64,000 nucleotides of DNA, taken from assembly GCF_000332295.1 (NCBI RefSeq), contig NZ_KB235930.1, positions 186,895 through 250,894 of the forward strand, given 5' to 3'. Below, one piece after another: positions 53,250 to 61,779 of this stretch; positions within the stretch are counted from its first letter, which is position 1, and the number at the start of each line of letters is the position of its first letter. The stretch is from Fortiea contorta PCC 7126 (GTDB lineage: Bacteria > Cyanobacteriota > Cyanobacteriia > Cyanobacteriales > Nostocaceae). The position numbers and the translations under genes are program-made. The notes beneath the pieces were generated by a model. That model saw only the letters and a list, made by a program, of their open reading frames with translations. It searched no databases and was not told where the DNA came from.

Positions 53250-54230
53250 ATGGCAACTACCGAGCGTAAACCGCTACTCTTGGATTTTGAAAAACCTTTA
53301 GCAGAACTCGCAGCCCGAATTGACCAAATTCGGACACTAGCAGAAGAAAATGGCGTCGATGTTTCTAGTGAGATTCGGAAATTAGAAGCACGAGCGATGC
53401 AACTGCGAGAAGAAATTTTTAGCACGCTGTCTCCGTTTCAGCGCTTGCAAGTGGCGCGCCATCCCCGCCGTCCCAGTACACTAGATTATATTCAGTCTAT
53501 CAGTGATGAATGGATGGAGTTACACGGCGATCGCTGTGGTGGTGACGATCCAGCTTTAGTTGGTGGTGTGGGGCGTTTGGGTGGACAGCCGGTAGTTATG
53601 CTGGGTCAACAAAAAGGGCGCGACACTAAAGATAATATCGCCCGCAACTTTGGCATGGCAGCCCCTGGCGGCTATCGCAAAGCGATGCGGTTGATGGAAC
53701 ACGCTAACAGATTTGGAATGCCCATCTTAACCTTTATCGACACACCCGGAGCCTTACCTACAGTCGCAGCAGAACATCAAGGACAAGGAGAAGCGATCGC
53801 TTATAATTTGCGAGAAATGTTTTGTCTAGATGTGCCGATTATTTGCACTGTGATTGGTGAGGCTAGTTCTGGTGGAGCGCTGGGTATTGGTATCGGCGAT
53901 CGCCTATTGATGTTTGAACACGCCGTTTATACTATTATCAGTCCCGAAGGCTGTGCCGCCATCCTCTGGAAAGATGCCAGCAAAGCACCACAAGCAGCCG
54001 TATCTCTGAAAATTATTTCCCACGACCTGAAAAACTTGGGTATCATCGACCAAATATTACCAGAACCCATCGGTGGCGCCCACGCCGACCCTCTACAAGC
54101 GGCTACAACCCTCAAGCAAGCACTGCTGGATAACTTAGACGAACTCCAGCGCCTCACCTCCCAAGAACGACGCCAACTGCGTTATGAAAAATTCCGCCAA
54201 ATTGGTGTTTACACGGAAACATCTCACTAA
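53250..54230 (+). CDS. accA: Acetyl-CoA carboxylase carboxyltransferase alpha subunit
   Basis: 326 residues, the usual length. It moves the carboxyl from biotin-BCCP to acetyl-CoA to make malonyl-CoA, together with AccD (not in the window). Marks are [31 protein letters not shown]-type [117 protein letters not shown]. It lies right after the alkane genes; the gap is a repeat element, so common transcription is uncertain. Confidence 0.97.
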   Translation: MATTERKPLLLDFEKPLAELAARIDQIRTLAEENGVDVSSEIRKLEARAMQLREEIFSTLSPFQRLQVARHPRRPSTLDYIQSISDEWMELHGDRCGGDDPALVGGVGRLGGQPVVMLGQQKGRDTKDNIARNFGMAAPGGYRKAMRLMEHANRFGMPILTFIDTPGALPTVAAEHQGQGEAIAYNLREMFCLDVPIICTVIGEASSGGALGIGIGDRLLMFEHAVYTIISPEGCAAILWKDASKAPQAAVSLKIISHDLKNLGIIDQILPEPIGGAHADPLQAATTLKQALLDNLDELQRLTSQERRQLRYEKFRQIGVYTETSH

Positions 54231-54594
54231 AATCATTCAAAATGATCGATTTGCATAGCAGCAATGCTATAATTGCCTCAGTAACTTAAAGATTTTTAAC
54301 AATCTTCATCAGTTATGGGCATTTGCACTTTGGGCAAATCTCACTCAATTTGACCAATGAGTGGTGTAATATTCAGCAATCAACTTTGAGTACCTAAGTG
54401 GATTTACCAAGCGAACATCTGTTGTCCTCGCTGGAGGAATGCTCAACTGAAAATATACCCAAACAGGCGTCGTGTCATTGCACACGCCAAAAAATTATCG
54501 GATTCTTAGACTGATTTAATCTATTGAATCTGAGGGATTTGAATAATTGGGTAGCGAATAGGTTCGCACAACCGCCAACAAATCGGGAGATAGC
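54231..54594. other. Intergenic region between accA and the SDR gene
   Basis: 364 bp. A short ATAGCA-GCA(A)-TGCTAT hairpin lies near 54256-54271 but has no T-tail. The rest shows no gene or repeat. The SDR promoter is expected here. Confidence 0.5.
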
Positions 54595-55320
54595 ATGAGT
54601 GTCGAGCAAAAACAACAAGCCCTAATTACAGGGGCGAGTAGTGGAATTGGCAAAGCCACGGCTTTAGCGTTGGCAAAAGCCGGAATTAACGTCGCCTTAG
54701 TCAGTCGTTCTTTAGATAAACTGGCAGCGGTAACAACAGCAGCCGAACACACAGGGGTGAAAGCTCAAGCCTACGCTGTGGATCTAGCTTGTATTGAGCA
54801 AGTAAAAGAAAACATACAAGCGATCGCTCATGACTTCGGCCACATAGACATTCTGGTAAACAGTGCTGGCATAGCTTACACAGCCAACTTGAGCGAAATC
54901 CCTTTAGAAGACTGGCAGCAAGTGCTCAACTTAAACCTCACCAGCGTGTTTGAGTGCATTATGGGGATTTTACCAGGAATGCGCGATCGCGGCAGGGGCA
55001 CAATTATCAACGTTGCCTCTATTGCCGGCAAGCAAGCCTTTCCTGGATGGGGAGCATATAGTGTGAGCAAAGCTGGCTTGATTTCCTTGTCTCAAACCTT
55101 GGCACAGGAGGAACGTGTCCACGGAATTCGCGTCACCGCCGTTTGTCCTGGAGCTGTTAACACTGGACTTTGGGACACAGAAACAGTCAATGTCAACTTT
55201 GACCGAGCCAAGATGTTAACACCAGAGATTGTGGCTGAGTCAATTGTCCACACTATCCTCCTCCCGCCCCAAGCAGTTATTGATGAATTAACTATTATGC
55301 CTAGTGCAGGTGTTCTTTAA
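54595..55320 (+). CDS. Short-chain dehydrogenase/reductase
   Basis: A 241-residue classical SDR. NAD(P) motif TGASSGIGKATAL (about 12-24), NSAGIAY for the NNAG site, catalytic Ser in NVASIAGKQAF, and Tyr155/Lys159 in YSVSKAGLISLSQ. VSRSLDKL after the second strand (Arg at the strand end) favours NADPH. It resembles FabG-like reductases, and the place after accA hints at lipid or alkane metabolism, but the substrate is not shown by the sequence. Confidence 0.93.
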   Translation: MSVEQKQQALITGASSGIGKATALALAKAGINVALVSRSLDKLAAVTTAAEHTGVKAQAYAVDLACIEQVKENIQAIAHDFGHIDILVNSAGIAYTANLSEIPLEDWQQVLNLNLTSVFECIMGILPGMRDRGRGTIINVASIAGKQAFPGWGAYSVSKAGLISLSQTLAQEERVHGIRVTAVCPGAVNTGLWDTETVNVNFDRAKMLTPEIVAESIVHTILLPPQAVIDELTIMPSAGVL

Positions 55321-55463
55321 ATTGGGCATTTTGAATTAAGAACAAAATTTCAATCAGATCTGCTCCCAGTGTTGAGTTGTGAGTTTTTGAGCCACAAATT
55401 TCTGCACTCTTGCACCAATCATCTGCATTATCAAAATTTCAACCATTACCCAACACTCACACC

Positions 55464-56171
55464 ATGACTATCGCCGGTTCCAACGGTTCCAATTGCTCTA
55501 AATCTCCGCTGATTCCCGACTTGGCAGAAGCTATCACTACCAGACCAGACCGCAATACCCACGATGGGCGAGAGCCTGATTTGCATACACCCAAAGAACA
55601 AGAAATAGAGCAAATGACAGACGCCGTGCGTCAAATATTACTGGGTGTAGGCGAAGACCCCGAACGCGAAGGATTGCTGAAAACTCCTAAGCGGGTAGCG
55701 GAAGCAATGCGGTTTCTCACCAGTGGTTACAACCAATCTCTAGAAGAACTCCTGAATGGTGCCGTTTTTGACGAAGGCCATAACGAGATGGTGTTAGTTA
55801 GGGATATTAACTTTTTTAGCCTGTGCGAACATCATATGTTGCCTTTTATGGGTAAAGCCCATGTCGCTTATATTCCTAATCAAAAAGTTGTGGGACTGAG
55901 CAAATTAGCTCGCATTGTCGAGATGTATTCTCGCCGTTTGCAAGTACAAGAAAGACTCACTCGCCAAATTGCAGAAGCAGTGCAAACAATTCTTGAACCC
56001 CAAGGCGTGGCGGTAGTTATGGAAGCTACCCATATGTGCATGGTAATGCGGGGTGTACAAAAACCTGGTTCTTGGACTGTCACCAGCGCCATGATCGGTG
56101 TATTCCAAGAAGAACAGAAAACGCGCGAGGAATTCTTTAATTTAATTCGTCATCAACCTGCGTTTTTTTAG
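55464..56171 (+). CDS. folE: GTP cyclohydrolase I
   Basis: 235 residues from ATG 55464; a TTG at 55410 would add 18 residues of no family character. It makes dihydroneopterin triphosphate from GTP, the first step of folate and pterin synthesis. Marks are [86 protein letters not shown] (Zn Cys and His) and [28 protein letters not shown] (second Zn Cys). The N-terminal 45 residues are a variable tail. Its partner FolC is coded 8 kb upstream. Confidence 0.96.
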   Translation: MTIAGSNGSNCSKSPLIPDLAEAITTRPDRNTHDGREPDLHTPKEQEIEQMTDAVRQILLGVGEDPEREGLLKTPKRVAEAMRFLTSGYNQSLEELLNGAVFDEGHNEMVLVRDINFFSLCEHHMLPFMGKAHVAYIPNQKVVGLSKLARIVEMYSRRLQVQERLTRQIAEAVQTILEPQGVAVVMEATHMCMVMRGVQKPGSWTVTSAMIGVFQEEQKTREEFFNLIRHQPAFF

Positions 56172-56205
56172 GGCGTAGGGCAATTGTATTTGCTTTTCTC
56201 AAAAT

Positions 56206-56847
56206 CTAAAATGCCCCATTCCTTAATTTTTCAAATAACTGAGCTACTTTGTCTAAGTCTTTATCTCCGGGCGATCGCTCTACTCCGCTAGATAAATCGA
56301 TGCCGTTGGGGTTAACTTGATTCAAAGCTGCTAAAATATTGTCCGGTGTTAATCCCCCCGCCAAAAACCACGGCCGAGGGGGATTAAATTTTTCTAACAG
56401 ACTCCAATCTAAAGTTTGACCTGTACCACCCAACTGCTGAGGATGATAAGCGTCAAGGAGTAAGGTATCTATGTATTTTATATAACTATCTATTTGGTCT
56501 AAATCCTGGAAATTACGAATTCGCAACGCTTTAATAATTTCTACCTGGGGTAGGAATTGACGCAGTTGGTAGCAAAATTTTACTGATTCATCTCCGTGTA
56601 ACTGGACACCAGTTAAACCAGAATTAACCACTGTCTGAATAATTTCTAGAATACTGGCGTTGGCAAAAACGCCAATTTTATCAACGTTATCTGGTAACAG
56701 TTTTGTGGCTGCGAAGATTTGCACAGCGCTAACGTAGCGTGGCGAAGAGGGTACACAAATAAAACCTAACGCAGTTGCACCCAGAGAAGCGATCGCTACA
56801 GATTGTTGTGGTTGGGTGATGCCGCAAATTTTAACCCGCATAATCAT
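56206..56847 (-). CDS. trpF: Phosphoribosylanthranilate isomerase
   Basis: A 213-residue TIM barrel for the third step of tryptophan synthesis. Catalytic Cys in VKICGIT (N-terminus) and Asp in [20 protein letters not shown], with [20 protein letters not shown] and [16 protein letters not shown] phosphate-binding loops. Isolated from other trp genes, as usual in cyanobacteria. Convergent with folE. Confidence 0.95.
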   Translation of the reverse strand: MIMRVKICGITQPQQSVAIASLGATALGFICVPSSPRYVSAVQIFAATKLLPDNVDKIGVFANASILEIIQTVVNSGLTGVQLHGDESVKFCYQLRQFLPQVEIIKALRIRNFQDLDQIDSYIKYIDTLLLDAYHPQQLGGTGQTLDWSLLEKFNPPRPWFLAGGLTPDNILAALNQVNPNGIDLSSGVERSPGDKDLDKVAQLFEKLRNGAF

Positions 56848-57112
56848 ACCAGTTTGCCGACAGAAGGCGACAGATAGACGGTGGAATCGTTAAAGTGCAA
56901 AGTGTTTATCACAGGTTTTATTATCTCGAAGAATAAGTATAAAAGGAAATAAATTAAATTACCAGCCATAAGCAACAGTACTGGTTGGTGTAAACTAAAA
57001 TCAAAACCCTTTAAAAATAACATTTTCAAATTCTGCTACGCCGACTTTTTCGGGATTTAGCAAACGAATACCAATTTAAAAAAATTATGGAATTGACTAG
57101 AATCAACCCAGA

Positions 57113-58948
57113 ATGAATTACGAGCGGTTAGACCTAGATAAAAAAGATATTTTGTTAATTGATGACATGGCAGACAACCTGCGGGTTTTATCGTCACTTT
57201 TGACAAAAGAAGGATATAACGTCCGCAAAGCTTTAAACTGGCAAATGGCTTTAACGGCTTGTCAAACAGTATTACCAGATTTGATTTTACTTGACATTAT
57301 GATGCCAGAGGTTGACGGCTATGAAGCCTGCCAGTATTTAAAAGCATGGGAATTAACTGCGGATATTCCAGTCATTTTTATTAGTGCTTTAGATGATACC
57401 TTCGACAAAGTAAAAGCTTTTAAAGTTGGGGGCGTGGACTATATCACCAAACCTTTTGAGTTAGCAGAAGTATTAGTGCGAGTGCAAAATCAATTACGAC
57501 TAAGGTCGGCGCAATTGCAAATTTTGCAATTAAATACTGAACTAGAACAAAGAGTGAAACAGCGAACATCAGAGTTAGAAAAAGCTTTAGAAAAACTCCA
57601 AGGAGAAATTACATATCGTCAGCAACTGCAAAATAAATTATTGGATATCGCCTTACATGATTCATTAACTGGTTTACCAAATCGGGTGTTATTTATCCGG
57701 CGATTAGAAAAAGCTTTACATGGCGCTAAACAGAATGACAATTATCGATTTGCTTTACTTTATTTAGACTGCGATCGCTTTAAAGTTGTCAATGATTCTC
57801 TCGGTCATTTAGTAGGAGATGAATTACTTATAGCCCTCGCCCATCGCCTGAAAACAATTGTGTCACCAGTTGGTACTTTAGCTAGATTAGGTGGCGATGA
57901 ATTTGGCATTCTTTTAGAACATCTCACAGATATTGACACCGCTGTTCAAGTAGCTGAAAATATCCAACAACAACTTTTACTGGCGTTTCAATTGTCGAGA
58001 TATGAAGTGTTTCTGAGTGCCAGTATTGGTATTGCTTGGGGTAATAAAGACTATGAACGTCCAGAATATTTGTTGAGAGATGCTGACACAGCGATGTATC
58101 GTGCCAAGGCTTTAGGCAGAGTGAGATATCATATTTTTGCCCCAGCAATGTATCAAGAAGCCATCCAACTTTTAGAGCTAGAAAGTGACTTACGGAGGGC
58201 TATTAACCGCCAAGAATTTATTGTTTACTATCAACCAATTATTTCCTTAGCCACAGGGCGAATTTCTGGCTTTGAAGCTTTAGTGCGTTGGCAACACCCC
58301 CGCCGTGGTTTAATTTCTCCTATAGAGTTTATTCCTGTAGCTGAAGAAACAGGTTTGATCAGTAGCATCAACCTTTGGGTACTACAATCAGCTTGTCAGC
58401 AACTGCAAATCTGGCAAAATCACCCAGCAATATCAAAAACCATTACTATGAGTGTGAATTTGAGTGCTCGATTGTTTTCCCATCCGCATCTAATAGAGCA
58501 AATTGATGCCATAATTCATGAAAAGCAAGTGAATCCGGCAAATTTAGAACTGGAAATTACAGAAAGTGTAATTATGGAAAATAGCCAGGAAGTTAAAACA
58601 ATTCTCCAGCAATTACAAGAACGAAACATTAAATTAATTATGGACGATTTTGGTACAGGTTACTCATCTTTAAGTTATCTACATCGGTTTCCTTTAAATG
58701 GATTGAAAATCGATAAATCTTTTGTCAAACGTATGCAAGAAAACCATGAAGATATGGGTTTAGTACCAGCGATGATTAGCATTGCTGAATCAATGGGTAT
58801 GAGAGCGATCGCTGAAGGTGTAGAAACACCAGAACAATTAGCGCAATTAAGAAATTTAAATTGTGATTTTGCTCAAGGATATCTATTTTCTCGACCCATA
58901 AAACAAGAATTAGTCTTTAATTTATTAACTACAGAACCTCAATGGTAA
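57113..58948 (+). CDS. Response regulator with GGDEF and EAL domains
   Basis: 611 residues. Receiver at about 12-130 (LLIDDMADNLRVL, LILLDIMMPEVDGYEA, K in YITKPFE), a coiled coil (about 140-170), a GGDEF domain (about 175-340) with intact RLGGDEFGILL and no RxxD inhibitory site just before it, and an EAL domain (about 350-600) with FEALVRWQHPRRG, ITESVIMEN, MDDFGTGYSSLSYL and AEGVETPEQL, all residues for hydrolysis present. So both making and breaking of c-di-GMP are possible, switched by the receiver. It is followed 51 bp later by a REC-kinase gene with a closely related receiver, so the pair likely forms one relay. Confidence 0.94.
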   Translation: MNYERLDLDKKDILLIDDMADNLRVLSSLLTKEGYNVRKALNWQMALTACQTVLPDLILLDIMMPEVDGYEACQYLKAWELTADIPVIFISALDDTFDKVKAFKVGGVDYITKPFELAEVLVRVQNQLRLRSAQLQILQLNTELEQRVKQRTSELEKALEKLQGEITYRQQLQNKLLDIALHDSLTGLPNRVLFIRRLEKALHGAKQNDNYRFALLYLDCDRFKVVNDSLGHLVGDELLIALAHRLKTIVSPVGTLARLGGDEFGILLEHLTDIDTAVQVAENIQQQLLLAFQLSRYEVFLSASIGIAWGNKDYERPEYLLRDADTAMYRAKALGRVRYHIFAPAMYQEAIQLLELESDLRRAINRQEFIVYYQPIISLATGRISGFEALVRWQHPRRGLISPIEFIPVAEETGLISSINLWVLQSACQQLQIWQNHPAISKTITMSVNLSARLFSHPHLIEQIDAIIHEKQVNPANLELEITESVIMENSQEVKTILQQLQERNIKLIMDDFGTGYSSLSYLHRFPLNGLKIDKSFVKRMQENHEDMGLVPAMISIAESMGMRAIAEGVETPEQLAQLRNLNCDFAQGYLFSRPIKQELVFNLLTTEPQW

Positions 58949-58999
58949 TTATTAATTAGCATTATTATAATAATTAACAATCAATATCCAGCAGAAAAA

Positions 59000-60316
59000 A
59001 TGCCTTTAAATCATCAAAAAAACCATAGAGGGAATATTTTGGTGGTCGATGATACCCCAGATAACTTGCGATTATTATCAGTTATGTTGACAGCGCAAGG
59101 ATTTGAAGTTCGCAAATCTCTCAATGGAAAAATGGCATTAACTGCGTGTCAAATGGTTTTACCAGATGTGATTTTACTTGATATCAATATGCCAGATATG
59201 GATGGATATCAAGTTTGTCAAAAACTGAAAGCTGATGAAAAAACTTGTGAAATACCAGTGATTTTTATTAGTGCTCTTGATGATGTATTGGATAAAGTCA
59301 AAGCTTTTGATGTCGGAGGCGCGGATTATGTAACTAAACCTTTTCATGGCGCCGAGGTAATATTACGAATTGAAAATCAGATCAATTTACGTCTGTTGCA
59401 AATTAGATTACAGGAGAAGAATTTTCTCCTGGAAGCAGCTATTGATAATTTAAAAGCTGCTCAGGTGCAACAAATTCAAAACGAAAAAATGATAGCCCTA
59501 GGTAATTTAGTTGCAGGTATTGCTCACGAAGTTAATAATCCAGTCAGTTTTATATATGGAAATTTGCAGTATGCTGATCAGTATGTACAAGACTTATTAC
59601 ATATAATTCATTTATATCAACAAGAATGTCCTCAACCCAGTCCTAAAATTGCCAAAATAATTAAAGATATTGACTTGAATTTTATTACCAAGGACTTGCA
59701 AACTATCATGGGTGCAATGTATAGAGGTGCAGATCGGATTCGAGAAATTGTGTTAGCACTACAAAACTTTTCTCGCCATGACGAATCCCTCATCAAGACT
59801 GTAAATCTCCATGAAGGTATCGATAGCGCCTTGTTAATTCTACAATATCGCCTTCGACCAACACCAGACCGCCCTCCTATTGTAGTAGAAAAAAATTATG
59901 GCAACTTGCCGTTAGTTACTTGTTATCCTAGTGAACTAAACCAAGTATTTATGCATTTATTGAATAATGCTATTGATGCTTTAGAACTAGAAAAAAAGAC
60001 ATATTTACAAATTAATATCTGTACAGAAACGACAGATTTGAATACAGTTAAAATAGCGATCGCTGATAATGGCTTAGGCATAGATGAGTCATTTAAATCG
60101 CGTTTGTTTGACCCATTTTTTACTACTAAACCTGTAGGTAAAGGTAGCGGATTAGGGCTATCAATTAGCTACCAAATCATAGTCCAAAAACATCGCGGAC
60201 GGATTACCTGTACTTCATCACCAGGACAAGGAACAGAATTTGTCTTAGAAATTCCTATTACCCAACCTCATACAAATTCAAAATTTCCAATTCAAAATGA
60301 AGAAAATCAGACATAA
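59000..60316 (+). CDS. Receiver-histidine kinase hybrid
   Basis: 438 residues. N-terminal receiver (about 12-130: ILVVDDTPDNLRLLSVML, VILLDINMPDMDGYQV, YVTKPFH), coiled coil (about 135-165), HisKA with GIAHEVNNPVSF, and HATPase with NQVFMHLLNNAIDAL, IADNGLGIDESFKSRLFDPFFTTKPVGKGSGLGLSI. The kinase is of the HEVNNP class common in cyanobacteria, with no sensor or membrane segment, so input must come through the receiver or a partner. It follows the GGDEF-EAL gene by 51 bp and shares with it the run KALNWQMALTACQ / KSLNGKMALTACQ, a sign of common ancestry. Confidence 0.94.
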   Translation: MPLNHQKNHRGNILVVDDTPDNLRLLSVMLTAQGFEVRKSLNGKMALTACQMVLPDVILLDINMPDMDGYQVCQKLKADEKTCEIPVIFISALDDVLDKVKAFDVGGADYVTKPFHGAEVILRIENQINLRLLQIRLQEKNFLLEAAIDNLKAAQVQQIQNEKMIALGNLVAGIAHEVNNPVSFIYGNLQYADQYVQDLLHIIHLYQQECPQPSPKIAKIIKDIDLNFITKDLQTIMGAMYRGADRIREIVLALQNFSRHDESLIKTVNLHEGIDSALLILQYRLRPTPDRPPIVVEKNYGNLPLVTCYPSELNQVFMHLLNNAIDALELEKKTYLQINICTETTDLNTVKIAIADNGLGIDESFKSRLFDPFFTTKPVGKGSGLGLSISYQIIVQKHRGRITCTSSPGQGTEFVLEIPITQPHTNSKFPIQNEENQT

Positions 60317-60330
60317 CAAATGTTTGAAAG

Positions 60331-60358
60331 TTTGTATCTGTTGCATTCTTTTTTCCAA
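60331..60358 (-). repeat. 28-bp dispersed repeat, copy 2 (inverted)
   Basis: Exact reverse complement of 51755-51782, starting 14 bp after the stop of the REC-kinase gene. On the plus strand it contains TTGCATTCTTTTTTCC, so it could also give a T-rich end to the transcript. Confidence 0.85.
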
Positions 60359-60581
60359 CTATTAATACTTTTTAAGTAAAATAAAATCATAAAATTTATA
60401 ATTTTGACATTTAAAATCTCAAAATAACAGTGATTTCAACTATGACAGAATTATTTTTGAGGATAACTCAGTAGCATAAACTACAAAATAGAGTAGGTAA
60501 TACAAAATATTAGATGAGGAAACCGGGATTTTTACCCACAACAGGCTTCTATTTTCTGCCATAGAAAAGCATAATAGAAGT

Positions 60582-61739
60582 GTGACTGATCTGTATGCCC
60601 CCTTACAATCCCTAAAAGCAGGCCACTGGTTTAAGCTGATTTGTGGCGCCAGTTACCAGCACCTACCCGCAGTCAGAAGTTTAACATTAGCCTACACTTT
60701 GGCGGGCGCTGACTGCATAGATGTGGCAGCTGATCCAGCTGTAATCACAGCAGCCCAAGCAGCCATAAAAGTAGCCAAGCATCTAGCTAAAGAAACTCAG
60801 GGGCGAGGTTTTAGTTACAAAGGTAACTCACCTTTTTTGATGGTTAGCCTCAATGATGGAGAAGACCCTCATTTTCGCAAAGCAGAGTTTAACCCCACAC
60901 AGTGTCCCCAAGATTGCTCTAGACCCTGTGAAAAAGTTTGTCCAGCACAGGCGATTGTGTTTGACCAGCTTCAAGACAACCTTTGTGGAGTCATCTCCCA
61001 AAAATGCTATGGCTGCGGTCGTTGTATCCCCATTTGCCCATATGATATAATTTATACAAGCTCGTATATGTCCACGCCGGGAGCGATCGCACCATTGGTA
61101 ATGTCAACGGGAGTAGATGCCATCGAAATTCATACACAGGTAGGACGTTTATCGGCATTTAAGCGCTTATGGCAAGCGATTTCACCGTGGGCCTCCCAAC
61201 TCAAGTTATTAGCCATTAGCTGTCCCGACGGCGAAGGCCTGGTTGACTACCTGCGAACACTGTATGAAATTATTCAACCCTTTCCTCAAGCCTTAATTTG
61301 GCAAACCGACGGCCGACCAATGAGTGGCGATATTGGCCACGGCACCACCCTAGCAGCGGTGAAATTAGGACAAAAAGTTTTGGCAGCGCAGTTACCGGGA
61401 TATGTGCAATTGGCAGGTGGCACCAACAGCTACACTGTCCCCAAGTTAAAGGCGATGGGACTCCTCCAGGGATGGGGAAATGGGGAGCTAGGGAAATGGG
61501 GAGTGAAAGCCACCCCCTCACCCCACCACCCCACCACCCCATGGATTTCTGGAGTCGCTTACGGAAGCTACGCCCGCGTACTGCTGTCACCCGTTCTTGA
61601 GCAGTTAGAAAACAAGGAGGTGAGTCACACCGGCGTCAAAGAAAATATCTACCTAGAACAAGAACCAGAATTACTCTGGCAAGCTGTAGAGCTTGCCCGT
61701 TCTCTCGTTTCCCAGCTCAAGTCACAGCAGGAGCGCTAA
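60582..61739 (+). CDS. ldpA: LdpA-like iron-sulfur protein (circadian light input)
   Basis: 385 residues from GTG 60582. Two 4Fe-4S motifs: CPQDCSRPCEKVCPAQAI and CYGCGRCIPICPYD (about 107-160). SLKAGHWFKLICGASYQHLPAVRSLTLAYTLAGADCIDVAADPAVI at the N-terminus and GVDAIEIHTQVGRLSAFKRLW are as in LdpA, the redox-sensing protein that tunes clock period to light in Synechococcus. At about 297-321 an extra GWGNGELGKWGVKATPSPHHPTTPW segment is coded by G-rich then C-rich repeat DNA; the conserved sequence resumes at ISGVAYGSYAR. So the gene has taken up a repeat in frame. Upstream of the ycf45-type gene. Confidence 0.9.
   Translation: MTDLYAPLQSLKAGHWFKLICGASYQHLPAVRSLTLAYTLAGADCIDVAADPAVITAAQAAIKVAKHLAKETQGRGFSYKGNSPFLMVSLNDGEDPHFRKAEFNPTQCPQDCSRPCEKVCPAQAIVFDQLQDNLCGVISQKCYGCGRCIPICPYDIIYTSSYMSTPGAIAPLVMSTGVDAIEIHTQVGRLSAFKRLWQAISPWASQLKLLAISCPDGEGLVDYLRTLYEIIQPFPQALIWQTDGRPMSGDIGHGTTLAAVKLGQKVLAAQLPGYVQLAGGTNSYTVPKLKAMGLLQGWGNGELGKWGVKATPSPHHPTTPWISGVAYGSYARVLLSPVLEQLENKEVSHTGVKENIYLEQEPELLWQAVELARSLVSQLKSQQER
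61470..61542. repeat. In-frame G-arm / C-arm repeat inside ldpA
   Basis: GGGAAATGGGGAGCTAGGGAAATGGGG, a short middle, then CACCCCACCACCCCACCACCCC: arms of opposite strand bias, like the intergenic hairpin elements, but inside a coding gene and of a length that keeps the frame. Confidence 0.8.
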
Positions 61740-61779
61740 TCGCTCGTTCGTTATCTCTAAAAACGTCACCATAGAAAGC

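Noticed and set aside
61270-61600. Open frames in other phases over ldpA
   Set aside because: Shadows of ldpA helped by the C-rich repeat; ldpA itself has conserved Cys motifs and continuous family similarity.
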